Position numbers and translations under genes: made by a program. Under the pieces are notes generated by a model. The model was not told where the DNA came from, did no database searches, and was given only the letters and a program-made list of their open reading frames with translations. Below, in pieces: positions 53,908 through 63,801 of a stretch of 64,000 bases of DNA. Each line of letters opens with the position of its first letter. Positions within the stretch are counted from its first letter, which is position 1. This DNA is from JAAYJR01 sp964540755 (GTDB lineage Bacteria; Bacteroidota; Bacteroidia; Bacteroidales; Prolixibacteraceae): positions 34,339 through 98,338 of the forward strand of contig CAZIOB010000191.1 of NCBI GenBank assembly GCA_964540755.1, in the 5' to 3' direction.

Positions 53908-54342
53908 ATGATAGTCAGAATAGTCAATAAATCGAATAATAAACTGCCTGAGTATAGTACTAAAATGTCAGCAGGTATGGATTTAAGGGCATTTTTGAAT
54001 AAACCTCTTGTTTTGAAGCCCATGGAACGGTATTTGGTTCCAACAGGATTGTTTATTGAGCTTCCGTGGGGTTATGAGGCCCAGATAAGGCCAAGAAGCG
54101 GGCTTGCCCTGAAAAAGGGAATTACTGTTTTAAATACCCCCGGGACTATCGATGCTGATTACAGGGGTGAAATAATGGTAATTTTAATTAATCTTTCCCG
54201 GGAAGAAGTTACTATTGAAAACGGTGAACGTATATGCCAGATGGTTGTTGCTCATCACGAAAACATTGATTGGGAATTAGTTGAACAGCTCAATGACACA
54301 AAGAGGGGAGAAGGAGGATTTGGCCATACCGGCAAACATTGA
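53908..54342 (+). CDS. dut: dUTP diphosphatase
   Basis: This 144-residue trimeric dUTPase has all five motifs: SAGMDLRAFL, PRSGLALKKGITVLNTPGTID, YRGEIMVILINLS, ERICQMVVAH and the C-terminal RGEGGFGHTG arm. It keeps dUTP out of DNA and supplies dUMP. It leads a run with the TPR lipoprotein, DUF4292 and EnvC genes, an order recalled as common in Bacteroidota. Confidence 0.95.
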   Translation: MIVRIVNKSNNKLPEYSTKMSAGMDLRAFLNKPLVLKPMERYLVPTGLFIELPWGYEAQIRPRSGLALKKGITVLNTPGTIDADYRGEIMVILINLSREEVTIENGERICQMVVAHHENIDWELVEQLNDTKRGEGGFGHTGKH

Positions 54343-54371
54343 AAATTTGAATTATTTATAAGTTATATAAA

Positions 54372-56120
54372 GTGAAAGCAAGAAAGATACTAAAGATACT
54401 AATCATATTTATTTATACGGTTTTTATGTTTTCCTGCTCGGGAGCAGGGAAACTTTCAGACCAAAAGGCTGAAAATATTGAAAAGGAAGAAGAACAGAAA
54501 GATATACAATTCGAATATCTCTTTGTTGAAGCCATAAAGGAAAAAGTTCTTGGCAATCCGCAAAAGGCAATACAGAATTTATCGGGTTGTCTGGAGATTG
54601 ATCCCGGTTCCTCGGCAGCAATGTATGAACTAGCTGGTATTCATGCAGCAAACAATGATTTTACCAGCGCCTCACTTTTACTTGAAAAAGCAATTTCTAT
54701 TAATCCGGATAATAAATGGTATAAATTATTACTTGCAAAAATTTATCAGCAGACAAACAAGTTTGTCCAGGCTGCTGAAATATATGAGAAATTGCTGGAA
54801 AACGATCCTGAGAATATGGAATATTTATTTATGAAAGCTAGTATGTTTTCTAATGCAGAAAAGTTTGAGGAGGCCATAGCAGCGTATGATCAAATGGAAC
54901 AAAAAACAGGAATTAACGAACAGATTTCTGTCGCTAAGCAACAATTATATATTTCAAATGATGAGCCTGATAAAGCATTTGAAGAAATAGAGAAACTTAT
55001 TGAATCTGATCCCTCTGAACCTAAATATTACGGACTTTTAGCCGATTTGTATCAAAGCCAGGGAGATTCAGTAAATGCCCTGAAATATTACCGTAAAATT
55101 CAGGAGATTGACCCCGATAATGGTTTTGTTCATCTTTCGCTTGCCAATTTTTATTTTAATTCCGGAGATCCGGAAATGGCATATAAAGAGATCAGGGAGG
55201 GTTTTCTTAGCGAGGAGGTAGATATACAGTCTAAATTGCAGATGTATCTTATATTGACCGCCTCATCTAAAAAAAGAAAGGTGACTCCTGAACAGGAAGA
55301 GGAACTGATCAATATTCTTTCTGAAGCTCACCCTGATGACCCTATAGTTTATACTGTACGTGCAGAAAGTCTTCTGAAAAACAATAAGCTTGAAGAGGCC
55401 AGGGGCCAGCTTTTAAAATCTTTGGAAATACAGAAAAACGACTATATGTTGTGGGAAAGGGTTCTTTATATTGATAACGATTTGCAGGATTGGAAAAGTC
55501 TGTACGAACATAGTAACCAGGCAATGAACCTGTTTCCAAATCAGCCACAGGTATATTTTTTAAATGCAGTGGCCTCTCTTCAATTAGAAAAATATGATGA
55601 AACAGTATCCATATCAGACGAGGGTATTATGTATATAGTTGAAAATGACCGTATGAAAGGCCAGTTTTTAATGTTGAAGGGCGAGGCTTTATATAAGATG
55701 GGAAAAAAAGACGAAGCATTCGGTTTATTTGATCAGGCAGTGGATATGGATCCCGACAATCATATAGCTCTTAATAATTATGCCTATTATCTTTCTCTTG
55801 CGGGTAAAAATCTGGACAAGGCAGAACGTATGAGCGGGCGTGTAATTGAACTTTTTCCGGAAAATGCCACCTATCTTGACACATATGCATGGGTGTTATT
55901 TAAAAAGGGCGAGTATGCACTGGCTAAATTTTATATGGAGTCGGCAATTAATTATAATAAAGATGAAAGTCCTACACTTTACGAACATTATGGTGATATC
56001 CTGTTTAAACTTGGAAACGTGCAGGAGGCCTTGAAGTATTGGGAAAAGGCAAAGGAAAAAGGTAGCGATTCTGAAATTCTAATGATGAAAATCAGGGAAA
56101 AAAATTATATAGAGGAATAG
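54372..56120 (+). CDS. TPR-repeat lipoprotein
   Basis: This 582-residue protein has a lipoprotein signal (YTVFMFSCSG) and at least ten tetratricopeptide-like helices along its length (for example SAAMYELAGIHAANNDFTSA, YYGLLADLYQSQGDSVNALK, ALNNYAYYLSLAGKNLDKAE). TPR arrays are scaffolds, so a role in an envelope complex is inferred. The start is GTG at 54372, 29 bases after dut. It is 14 bases from the next frame start. Confidence 0.82.
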   Translation: MKARKILKILIIFIYTVFMFSCSGAGKLSDQKAENIEKEEEQKDIQFEYLFVEAIKEKVLGNPQKAIQNLSGCLEIDPGSSAAMYELAGIHAANNDFTSASLLLEKAISINPDNKWYKLLLAKIYQQTNKFVQAAEIYEKLLENDPENMEYLFMKASMFSNAEKFEEAIAAYDQMEQKTGINEQISVAKQQLYISNDEPDKAFEEIEKLIESDPSEPKYYGLLADLYQSQGDSVNALKYYRKIQEIDPDNGFVHLSLANFYFNSGDPEMAYKEIREGFLSEEVDIQSKLQMYLILTASSKKRKVTPEQEEELINILSEAHPDDPIVYTVRAESLLKNNKLEEARGQLLKSLEIQKNDYMLWERVLYIDNDLQDWKSLYEHSNQAMNLFPNQPQVYFLNAVASLQLEKYDETVSISDEGIMYIVENDRMKGQFLMLKGEALYKMGKKDEAFGLFDQAVDMDPDNHIALNNYAYYLSLAGKNLDKAERMSGRVIELFPENATYLDTYAWVLFKKGEYALAKFYMESAINYNKDESPTLYEHYGDILFKLGNVQEALKYWEKAKEKGSDSEILMMKIREKNYIEE

Positions 56121-56143
56121 AGGAAAGCGGTAATTTGTTGGAA

Positions 56144-57004
56144 ATGAAATTTCTAAGTAGAATATTTTTAATGATTATTATTGTGGCGGGATTTTTTTCC
56201 TGTCGCACAGTCAGGGAAATTACCCCTAAAAAGATCAAACCTCTCAACAAGGAAAAACTTTTAAGAAGAGCAGGACAAAATACCACGGATTATGATGATT
56301 TATCAATAAACCGCATGCTTTGCCATTTTTCTGCCAATGAAACAAATGCAAATTTCAGGATAAACCTGAAGGCTCAGAGAGATAAAAATATATTGCTTTC
56401 TGTCAGCAAGATTAATATACCAATGGGACAAATATTGCTTACCCCCGACAGTGTTAAATATGTAAATTATCTGGATCGCAATTATCTGGTGGATGATTAT
56501 AATATATTAAGGCGTCTGCTTGATATTGATATTGATTTTTACACAATTCAGTCAATCATCTCTAACAATATGTTTTTGTGTTTAGCAAAGGCCGGGAATA
56601 ATTTTCAAAATTTTATAACTACGGTTGAAGATGGAATGTATGTATTAAAATCTGAAAATTGGGAAGATAATAATCCGGGTAAACCGGTCAGGCGGAAATT
56701 CAGTCAAAAAATTGCATATGATCCACATGAAACAGTTTATCAAAAAATGTTTTTTAATCCGGTAACTTTTGCACTGGAAAAATTATATATAACTGATACG
56801 GCATCAGGCCGTGAGCTGGAAATGTATTTCGATGATTTTGTTGAAGTAGGGAAAAATTATTTACCCGGTTCTGTAGATCTGAGGATGTTGTCTGATTTTA
56901 AAGAGGTTGAGTTAAAATTAAGGATGAGTGGTTTTTCTACAGGTAACATTGAAAATGTTGATTTACAAATCCCGGAAAGATATGAGCAGATATATATTAA
57001 TTAG
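56144..57004 (+). CDS. DUF4292 lipoprotein
   Basis: The 286-residue protein has a lipoprotein signal (MKFLSRIFLMIIIVAGFFSC) and a beta-rich body resembling DUF4292, which is similar to LolB/LolA-type lipid-binding folds (INLKAQRDKNILLSVSKI, MGQILLTPDSVKYVNY). It may help in outer-membrane lipoprotein handling, as an inference. The ATG at 56144 is preferred to a TTG at 56135. Repeat copy C starts two bases after its stop. Confidence 0.72.
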   Translation: MKFLSRIFLMIIIVAGFFSCRTVREITPKKIKPLNKEKLLRRAGQNTTDYDDLSINRMLCHFSANETNANFRINLKAQRDKNILLSVSKINIPMGQILLTPDSVKYVNYLDRNYLVDDYNILRRLLDIDIDFYTIQSIISNNMFLCLAKAGNNFQNFITTVEDGMYVLKSENWEDNNPGKPVRRKFSQKIAYDPHETVYQKMFFNPVTFALEKLYITDTASGRELEMYFDDFVEVGKNYLPGSVDLRMLSDFKEVELKLRMSGFSTGNIENVDLQIPERYEQIYIN

Positions 57005-57005
57005 T

Positions 57006-57143
57006 GTCTATCCATAAAGTAAAGAGTCTGGATTGGAAAGTTCGCTGACAAGGCATGCGCAGACCGAAAAATGTGAGTTTACTAATTGTAAATGACCATT
57101 TTGAGGGCAAGCGTAACACAGGCAGCGGACTTTATAGACGGAC
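57006..57143. repeat. Dispersed hairpin element, copy C (138 bp)
   Basis: This is the third copy, inserted in the otherwise compact TPR/DUF4292/EnvC series. Its ends are GTCTATCCATAAAGT and ACTTTATAGACGGAC. The nested inner pairs (CGCTG/CAGCG, AAAATG/CATTTT, TTTAC/GTAAA) are intact. It is nearly identical to copy A without the 38-bp segment. No target duplication could be recognised. Confidence 0.8.
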
Positions 57144-57195
57144 TCTGATTAAGAGAAAAGTACTACTGTAGTCGTTAATAAATTCGATTTCAGGA

Positions 57196-58386
57196 ATGAA
57201 GATATTATCTATTGCAACTATTTTTTTTATAATTAGTATTAATACATTCACGCAAACTCTTACTGATTTGCAAAAACGGAAAAAAGAAGCCTCCGGTGAG
57301 ATTGAATATACTTATCAACTTTTGGATCAGACTAAAAAGAGGGAAAAATCATCGTTAAACCGTTTAAGACTAATTAATAATTCTCTTGAAAAAAGAAATA
57401 GTCTTATCGGGAATTTACGCAATGAGGTTGAGATATATGAAGATCTTATCAGAGACAATATTCTGGTTGTGGAAATGCTTTCAAATGATATTGAACAGAT
57501 TAGAAAGGAGTATGCCGGATTAATAAGAAACACTTACCTCCACAGGAATACAAATGATATCCTGATGTTTTTGATCTCGTCTGAAAATTTTAATGAGGCA
57601 TACAGGCGGCTGCTATATGTGAAGCATTATGTTTCTTTACGTAAACAGCAGGCCAAAATCATTGATGCAATACAGGTGTTACTGAATGATAAAATTGTTC
57701 AGACAGAGCAATTAAAGAAAAATAAGCAACAACTAATAAATGTTACCCTCCGGGAAAATGAAAAATTGGTTTCAGAACAGACAGAACAAAAAGCAGTCAT
57801 AAATGAGTTGAAAAGTCAACGGCAGGATCTGTATGAACTGCTAAAGAAGCAGAGATATGTAGAGAGCCGGCTGGAAAATGAAATCCGCCTTCTTCTGGAG
57901 GAAGAAGCCAAATTAAACAGGGCAGCAGGAAAATCAGTATATGCCCTTACTCCTGAACAAAAATTGGTTGGTGACAGTTTTTTCCAAAATAAAAACAGGC
58001 TGCCATGGCCGATAGAAAGAGGGATAATTACAGAACATTTCGGAATTCATCAACATCCTGTCCTTGCTAATGTAAAAGTAAGGAACAACGGAATTAATAT
58101 TGCTACGGAGGCAGGTGCAAAAGTCCGCGCAGTATTCAATGGAGAAGTAAGTCGAATATTTGCTGTTACAGGCGGAAACACAGCAATTATCGTCAGGCAT
58201 GGCAAATATTTAACAGTTTATTCCAATTTAAAAGAGGCAACTGTAAAAAAAGGTGACAAAGTAGTTGTTAAACAACCCATAGGGACCATATTCACCGATT
58301 ATAATGATAATAACAAGTCTGTTCTTAAATTTCAAATTTGGCACGAAAATCAAAAACTGGACCCTGAAGAGTGGATAGGTAGATAA
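57196..58386 (+). CDS. EnvC-like murein hydrolase activator (M23 domain)
   Basis: This 396-residue protein has a signal peptide, a long coiled coil (residues 22-250) and a C-terminal M23 domain (265-396). The zinc ligands appear altered: HFGIHQHPVLANVKVRNNGI has Asn where an active enzyme has His-x3-Asp, and the end KFQIWHENQKLDPEEWI retains one His in WHE. It is therefore more likely an activator of amidases than a peptidase, as EnvC is. It should act in the periplasm at cell division. Confidence 0.85.
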   Translation: MKILSIATIFFIISINTFTQTLTDLQKRKKEASGEIEYTYQLLDQTKKREKSSLNRLRLINNSLEKRNSLIGNLRNEVEIYEDLIRDNILVVEMLSNDIEQIRKEYAGLIRNTYLHRNTNDILMFLISSENFNEAYRRLLYVKHYVSLRKQQAKIIDAIQVLLNDKIVQTEQLKKNKQQLINVTLRENEKLVSEQTEQKAVINELKSQRQDLYELLKKQRYVESRLENEIRLLLEEEAKLNRAAGKSVYALTPEQKLVGDSFFQNKNRLPWPIERGIITEHFGIHQHPVLANVKVRNNGINIATEAGAKVRAVFNGEVSRIFAVTGGNTAIIVRHGKYLTVYSNLKEATVKKGDKVVVKQPIGTIFTDYNDNNKSVLKFQIWHENQKLDPEEWIGR

Positions 58387-58552
58387 AAAAATATATTTTT
58401 GTTCGTTTTCATATAATTAAAATTAATTATTTTCAATGGTATCATAGGGAACTCGCATAAGTTTTAATAATACTTTTGTGTGATTTTACAATCATACTCG
58501 TTTTATGTAAAAATATCAGGCAATCGGGTCCGCTAAATATAAATAAACCAAA

Positions 58553-59296
58553 ATGAGAAAAGTATATATTGTGCTGCCTGCATACAATGAAGAAGAAAGC
58601 ATCGGATCTTTACTGGGGAAAATTCAATTTTCAATGGAGGAGACAAACATTGAAAATTATCAGGTTATTATTGTCAATGACGGAAGTACTGATAACACCA
58701 AAAATATTATTGAAGAATATAAAAAAAACATCCCTGTCCTCTTAATAAATCATGAAGTAAACCAGGGATTGGGGAAAACCATTAAAGACGGATTGATAAA
58801 AGCAGCTGAAATATCCAGTGAAGAGGATATAATTATTACAATGGATGCAGACGATACACATACTCCCGGATTAATATTAAGAATGGCAGGGATGATAAGA
58901 GAGGGCCATGATGTGGTAATTGCATCAAGATATCAGCATAATTCAAGAGTAATAGGACTGGCTTGGTACAGAAAGTGGTTAAGCTATTTTGCCTCTCTTT
59001 ATTTCAGGATATTTTTCCCTATAAAAGGGGTCAGGGATTTTACTTGCGGATATAGGGCTTATAGGGCCGGGGTATTAAAAATGGCTATTTTTTCATACGG
59101 TGATTCTTTTTTTGACCAGGAAGGATTTCAAGCTATGGTTGACATATTATTGAAACTGCGTAAGTTTAATTTAATAATCGGTGAGGTGCCGTTTATTTTG
59201 CGATACGATCTTAAAAAAGGACAAAGTAAAATGAATGTGAAGAAGACCATTATTAATACCCTAAAAATGACCGTGAAGCGTAAATTTATAAGCTAG
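58553..59296 (+). CDS. GT2-family glycosyltransferase (polyprenyl-phosphate mannose synthase-like)
   Basis: This 247-residue enzyme has the GT2 motifs VLPAYNEEESIGSLL, VNDGSTDNT, ITMDADDTHTP (DxD) and the acceptor region SRVIGLAWYRKWLSYF, with no C-terminal membrane anchor. Similar proteins make polyprenyl-phosphate sugars used as donors by GT39-type enzymes such as the next gene, so the two probably work together. Confidence 0.85.
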   Translation: MRKVYIVLPAYNEEESIGSLLGKIQFSMEETNIENYQVIIVNDGSTDNTKNIIEEYKKNIPVLLINHEVNQGLGKTIKDGLIKAAEISSEEDIIITMDADDTHTPGLILRMAGMIREGHDVVIASRYQHNSRVIGLAWYRKWLSYFASLYFRIFFPIKGVRDFTCGYRAYRAGVLKMAIFSYGDSFFDQEGFQAMVDILLKLRKFNLIIGEVPFILRYDLKKGQSKMNVKKTIINTLKMTVKRKFIS

Positions 59297-59377
59297 ATTA
59301 AAATGAACAGGAAAATCACGAATTTAATAAACGGTGACTGGTGTTATATCGGTTATTTATAATTTATTACTGGCAAT

Positions 59378-61417
59378 ATGAAGAAAAAACAAAATAATAA
59401 AAGGTTACAAAAAAGACAAGAAAAAAAGATTACTAATAAAGGTGTGAGCCTTTCTGATAAAAAGATTTTTACCGGATTGTTTATTATCGCGTTTGCAGGG
59501 TTCCTTTTGAGGATATTAAATCTGCAGGGAGTCTCTCTCTGGGTTGATGAGTATGTTCATGTTATAAGAGCACAGGATTTTCTGAAGGGTTCAGGACCAT
59601 TATTTACAAATGATAATAATGGCATTCTGCTTACTTTTTTTATTATCCCTCTTTTTTATTTTTTCAGCGACTCGGCATTTTGGGCCAGGCTGCCCAGTGT
59701 TTTGTTCGGAACAGGGTCAATTGTGGTGGTCTATTTTCTTGCAAAGCGTTTATTCAATAAATATGTTGGCTTTTTGTCTTCCTTCATTTTTGCATTTTCC
59801 CTTTATAATGTCTATTGGTCAAGGTTGAGCAGGAATTATGCCATATTTGCTTTTTTTTATCTGCTATTGTTGTATTTTTTTCTGAAAGCATTTGAAAATT
59901 ACAGTAATAGCAATAATGCATTAAAAAGAAAAGGTATCGATATTAAATTTGTCTTTCTTTTTGTGACTGCATTTGTCTTATCACTTCTTTCTCATCAGCT
60001 GACATTCATGTTCATATTCGGCATATCGCTCTATTTTATTATTAATGAGTTTATTGTTTTATTTGATAAAAATACGCACTCCATAAAAAATAAATATTTC
60101 TGGTTCTCCATAATTTCATTCATATTTTTATTTCTGGTAATTAATCCGGTTTTATCCGGTTACGTTAAGGATCTGCTAAGAATATTTCTTCCTGAAAATA
60201 TTGTTACATGGGTAATACCCGACTGGGCAGATTTAAAAGTTTATTACCGGGAAAATCCTTTTAAGATCTTTAATAAATATTTTGATATTCTGAAATATGA
60301 TCTGAAATGGATGTATTTATTGGGTACAGGAGGCCTCGTTCTGGCCTGGTTTTATAATAAGAAATCGGGTGCGTTTTTAACTTCTTTGTTTTTATTCATC
60401 TTTTTGCTGATGAGTTTTATATTTTACGATCCCGCACTACCCAGATATCTGATCTATATTTATCCTTTATTTATAATTTCAGTAGCTGTATTTTGTTATG
60501 TAACGTTAAATTTTATTATAAAAAAGAGTGTTAACAATCCGGGGGGCACAACAGCAAAGGTATTATGGCTAATACCATTTATTTTGGCAGGATTTACCTT
60601 TCGTTGCGATGAACTCAAATCCCTTGCCACTGCCGGTAAAAAATATTATTTTCTTGTTGACAGAAAATTATCAGAATGGAGCTTCACCGATTGGCAGTAC
60701 CCGTGTAAATATGTAGAGAATTTTAAAAAACCGGGTGATATTATTATTTCAACAGTTCCGGCCGCAACAAATTACTATCTCAAGACAGACTCGTCAATAA
60801 TTTTCAGGCAAAGATATTTTGATGCATCACAGAAGAAGTATGTAAACTATGAAAACACAGGTATAGAATTACCTGATGCCCGCAGTGTGGAAAGCCTGAA
60901 GAGAACCCTGGAAAATTATGAAAGAGGGTGGTTGCTGGCTGATTATTATTTCTATAATGTTATGACGGATCCGGAGGCAAGGACATTAGTATGCAGGCAC
61001 ATGGATTATCATCCCCAAAGTTCTCCCGACGGAGGTGTTTTGGTGTTTAGCTGGAATAAGAAAAATCCTGATCCTAAACCTTACCAGGCCATGTTGTTTG
61101 TTTTAGGCAAATCAGATATAAAAATGGCTACCCCGGAATTGCAGTTAAACCTGGATCCGGGAATGGTTGAATCAGGGAATCTGGATCTTTACATTTTTGC
61201 GCAGAATGTCAGTCCACGGGAAATGATAATATTGATAAACAAAAAATTCAGACTATATGCGCCGGAATGCAAATCATTGGGTATTGAGCAGCTTATGGTG
61301 GATCTAAAAAAGGGTATCCTTCAACCAGGAAGCAACACCATACAAATATTTTACAATGAAAAGGTCAAACTTGATAAAATAAGGGGATTCAGTATTCATA
61401 ATATAGGATTTAATTAA
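59378..61417 (+). CDS. GT39/ArnT-like integral membrane glycosyltransferase
   Basis: This 679-residue protein has about 11-12 membrane helices in its first 420 residues and a periplasmic C-terminal domain of about 250 residues. The first loop contains LWVDEYVHVIRAQDFL, with the Asp-Glu pair characteristic of PMT/ArnT-type enzymes that use polyprenyl-phosphate sugars. It begins with a very basic tail (KKKQNNKRLQKRQEKK). The substrate is unknown; surface glycan or protein glycosylation is inferred. It is followed after 24 bases by wecB. Confidence 0.78.
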   Translation: MKKKQNNKRLQKRQEKKITNKGVSLSDKKIFTGLFIIAFAGFLLRILNLQGVSLWVDEYVHVIRAQDFLKGSGPLFTNDNNGILLTFFIIPLFYFFSDSAFWARLPSVLFGTGSIVVVYFLAKRLFNKYVGFLSSFIFAFSLYNVYWSRLSRNYAIFAFFYLLLLYFFLKAFENYSNSNNALKRKGIDIKFVFLFVTAFVLSLLSHQLTFMFIFGISLYFIINEFIVLFDKNTHSIKNKYFWFSIISFIFLFLVINPVLSGYVKDLLRIFLPENIVTWVIPDWADLKVYYRENPFKIFNKYFDILKYDLKWMYLLGTGGLVLAWFYNKKSGAFLTSLFLFIFLLMSFIFYDPALPRYLIYIYPLFIISVAVFCYVTLNFIIKKSVNNPGGTTAKVLWLIPFILAGFTFRCDELKSLATAGKKYYFLVDRKLSEWSFTDWQYPCKYVENFKKPGDIIISTVPAATNYYLKTDSSIIFRQRYFDASQKKYVNYENTGIELPDARSVESLKRTLENYERGWLLADYYFYNVMTDPEARTLVCRHMDYHPQSSPDGGVLVFSWNKKNPDPKPYQAMLFVLGKSDIKMATPELQLNLDPGMVESGNLDLYIFAQNVSPREMIILINKKFRLYAPECKSLGIEQLMVDLKKGILQPGSNTIQIFYNEKVKLDKIRGFSIHNIGFN

Positions 61418-61441
61418 AATCCCTGTCAATACATTTTAAAT

Positions 61442-62617
61442 GTGAAAAAAAAGGTATTAATTGTTTTTGGTACCCGTCCCGAGGCAATAAAAATGATTCC
61501 TGTGATCAGGAAGCTTCAAAAGGAAAATGACTTTTTTGAGGCCAGGTTATGCATAACAGCCCAACATCGTGAAATGCTGGATCAGGTACTTGATATTTTT
61601 AAGATTATTCCGGATTATGATTTGGATCTCATGAAGTCAAATCAGGATCTTTTCGATATAACAAGCAATGTGTTATTGGGATTACGTATTGTTCTGGATG
61701 CTTATAATCCTGATATTGTTCTGGTCCACGGAGATACAACAACAACCTCGGCAGCAGCATTATCCTCATTCTACAGGAAAATTCCTGTTGGCCATGTTGA
61801 AGCCGGGTTAAGGACGGGAAATATTTATTCCCCATGGCCGGAAGAAATGAACCGAAAGATTACCGGAGCTATTTCCTCTGTGCATTTTTCACCAACAATG
61901 AATGCAAAGCGTAACCTCATTTCCGAGGGCGTTGAAAATGACAAGATCTTTGTTACCGGAAATACTGTTATTGATGCTCTTTTTATGGCTCTTAACCTTA
62001 TCGATAATGATAAAAATTTAGATCGACAGATAAAATCAATACTTGAAAATGAGATAAAAATTAGACTGGAAGAACTTAAAAAGTCCCGGATAATACTGGT
62101 TACCGGTCATAGAAGGGAAAATTTCGGAGAGGGATTTATCAGTATTTGTGAGGCATTAAAAAATATTGCCGGGAAATACCCTGATGTAAAAATTGTTTAT
62201 CCTGTACACCTTAATCCAAATGTTCAGAAACCTGTTTATAAGATGCTGGGCGATATTCCTAATATTTTTCTTGTAAGGCCCTTGTCGTATTTGCCGTTTA
62301 TATATTTACTTAAACATTCTTACCTGGTGTTGACCGACAGCGGGGGGATTCAGGAGGAAGCTCCCGGCCTTGCAAAGCCTGTTTTAGTAATGCGTAATAC
62401 AACTGAGCGCCCGGAAGCTGTGGAAGCAGGGACAGTAAAACTTGTCGGAACTGACAGGGATAAAATAATAAGCGAAGTAAGCAACCTGTTTGATCATAAT
62501 GACCTGTATAAAAAAATGGCACAAGCTAATAATCCTTATGGTGACGGGAAAGCAGCACAAAGAATAGTTGAAATTCTTAAAACCAGGGTCTTTGGCTTAA
62601 AGCTGGGGACATTTTAA
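61442..62617 (+). CDS. wecB: UDP-N-acetylglucosamine 2-epimerase
   Basis: This 391-residue non-hydrolysing epimerase makes UDP-ManNAc. Motifs: FGTRPEAIKMIPVI, TAQHREMLDQVL, VHGDTTTTSAAAL, GHVEAGLRTGNIYSPWPEE, GHRREN and TDSGGIQEEAPGLAKPVLV. The start is GTG at 61442. As the last gene of the GT2/GT39 run it supplies an activated sugar for glycan assembly. Confidence 0.95.
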   Translation: MKKKVLIVFGTRPEAIKMIPVIRKLQKENDFFEARLCITAQHREMLDQVLDIFKIIPDYDLDLMKSNQDLFDITSNVLLGLRIVLDAYNPDIVLVHGDTTTTSAAALSSFYRKIPVGHVEAGLRTGNIYSPWPEEMNRKITGAISSVHFSPTMNAKRNLISEGVENDKIFVTGNTVIDALFMALNLIDNDKNLDRQIKSILENEIKIRLEELKKSRIILVTGHRRENFGEGFISICEALKNIAGKYPDVKIVYPVHLNPNVQKPVYKMLGDIPNIFLVRPLSYLPFIYLLKHSYLVLTDSGGIQEEAPGLAKPVLVMRNTTERPEAVEAGTVKLVGTDRDKIISEVSNLFDHNDLYKKMAQANNPYGDGKAAQRIVEILKTRVFGLKLGTF

Positions 62618-62787
62618 ATATTAGCTATCTTACCTAAACGCTCAATATTTTTTATTGTGTTTCCCAATATAAACGCACACCATAAAACTTCATGATGATA
62701 TCACTTTAGATATTCAGCTTTAAAAATAATTAAAAATATATATTTCCCCGGGAAAAGACTGTAGCATGTAAAATAATAGAATATTTT

Positions 62788-63801
62788 CTATTCTATTACC
62801 TCTACCCATCCGTATTTATCTGGTTCATCACCATACTGGATGGCTCTGAGTTTATTATATAATTTTACGGACCATTTGCCCGGATTCTCTCCATATTTAA
62901 ACCATTTATCATTATCGTCATCGTATATACCTTTTATTGGTGAGATAACAGCGGCTGTTCCGCATGCGCCAACTTCCTCAAATTCATTGAGTTCTTCATA
63001 CGGTACCCTCCTGCGTTCTATTTCCAGTCCCATTTCTTTGGCCAGTACCATCAGGCTTTTATTGGTGATAGACGGGAGGATTGAATCTGAAAGGGGAGTG
63101 ATATAAGTATTATTTTTGATACCAAAAAAGTTAGCCGGGCCGCATTCGTCGATATATTTTTTTTCTTTACTGTCAAGATAGAGAACTGCGGAGAAGCCTC
63201 TTTCTTTTGCTATTTTACCTGAACCCATGCTTGCCGCATAATTGCCTCCCACTTTATATTTTCCCGTTCCCAGTGGAGCTGCACGGTCGTATTTACGCAT
63301 TATTATCAGGTCTGTCGGCTTAAAACCTTCCGGAAAATAGGGCCCTACAGGCATAACAAATATCATGAACAGATATTCATTTGCCGGTTTCACGCCTATT
63401 TCCGGACCTGTGCCAATCAATACCGGCCTTATATATAATGAAGCTCCGCTTTCATATGGCGGGACAAACCGTTTATTCATTTTTATTGACCTACGTACGG
63501 CTTCCTGAAATTTTTCAACAGGTAATTTTGGCATTAGTATTCCTTCACAAGAGCTCTGCATCCGACGGGCGTTTTCATCCATTCGGAAAATTCTGATCTT
63601 ATTGTCTTTCCCCTTAAAAGCTTTTAGCCCTTCAAAAGCCTGCTGTCCGTAATGCAGAGAAGTTGCAGCAATATGGATATTGATAATTTTGGATGAACTT
63701 ATTTCAAGTTCACCCCAGTTGCCGTTTCTGTAATAACAGCGTATATTATAATCAGAATCGCGGTATCCGAATCCTAAATTATGCCAGTCAGTGTTTTCCA
63801 T
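62788..63801 (-). CDS. ilvE: Branched-chain amino-acid aminotransferase
   Basis: This 337-residue class IV PLP transaminase interconverts Leu, Ile and Val with their keto acids. It is the longer type II form: LHYGQQAFEGLKAF, SLYIRPVLIGTGP, the PLP Lys in GTGKYKVGGNYAAS, and YIDECGPANFFGI, then ACGTAAVISPI. It is a single gene, convergent with wecB, and no other ilv or leu genes are in the window. Confidence 0.93.
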   Translation of the reverse strand: MENTDWHNLGFGYRDSDYNIRCYYRNGNWGELEISSSKIINIHIAATSLHYGQQAFEGLKAFKGKDNKIRIFRMDENARRMQSSCEGILMPKLPVEKFQEAVRRSIKMNKRFVPPYESGASLYIRPVLIGTGPEIGVKPANEYLFMIFVMPVGPYFPEGFKPTDLIIMRKYDRAAPLGTGKYKVGGNYAASMGSGKIAKERGFSAVLYLDSKEKKYIDECGPANFFGIKNNTYITPLSDSILPSITNKSLMVLAKEMGLEIERRRVPYEELNEFEEVGACGTAAVISPIKGIYDDDNDKWFKYGENPGKWSVKLYNKLRAIQYGDEPDKYGWVEVIE

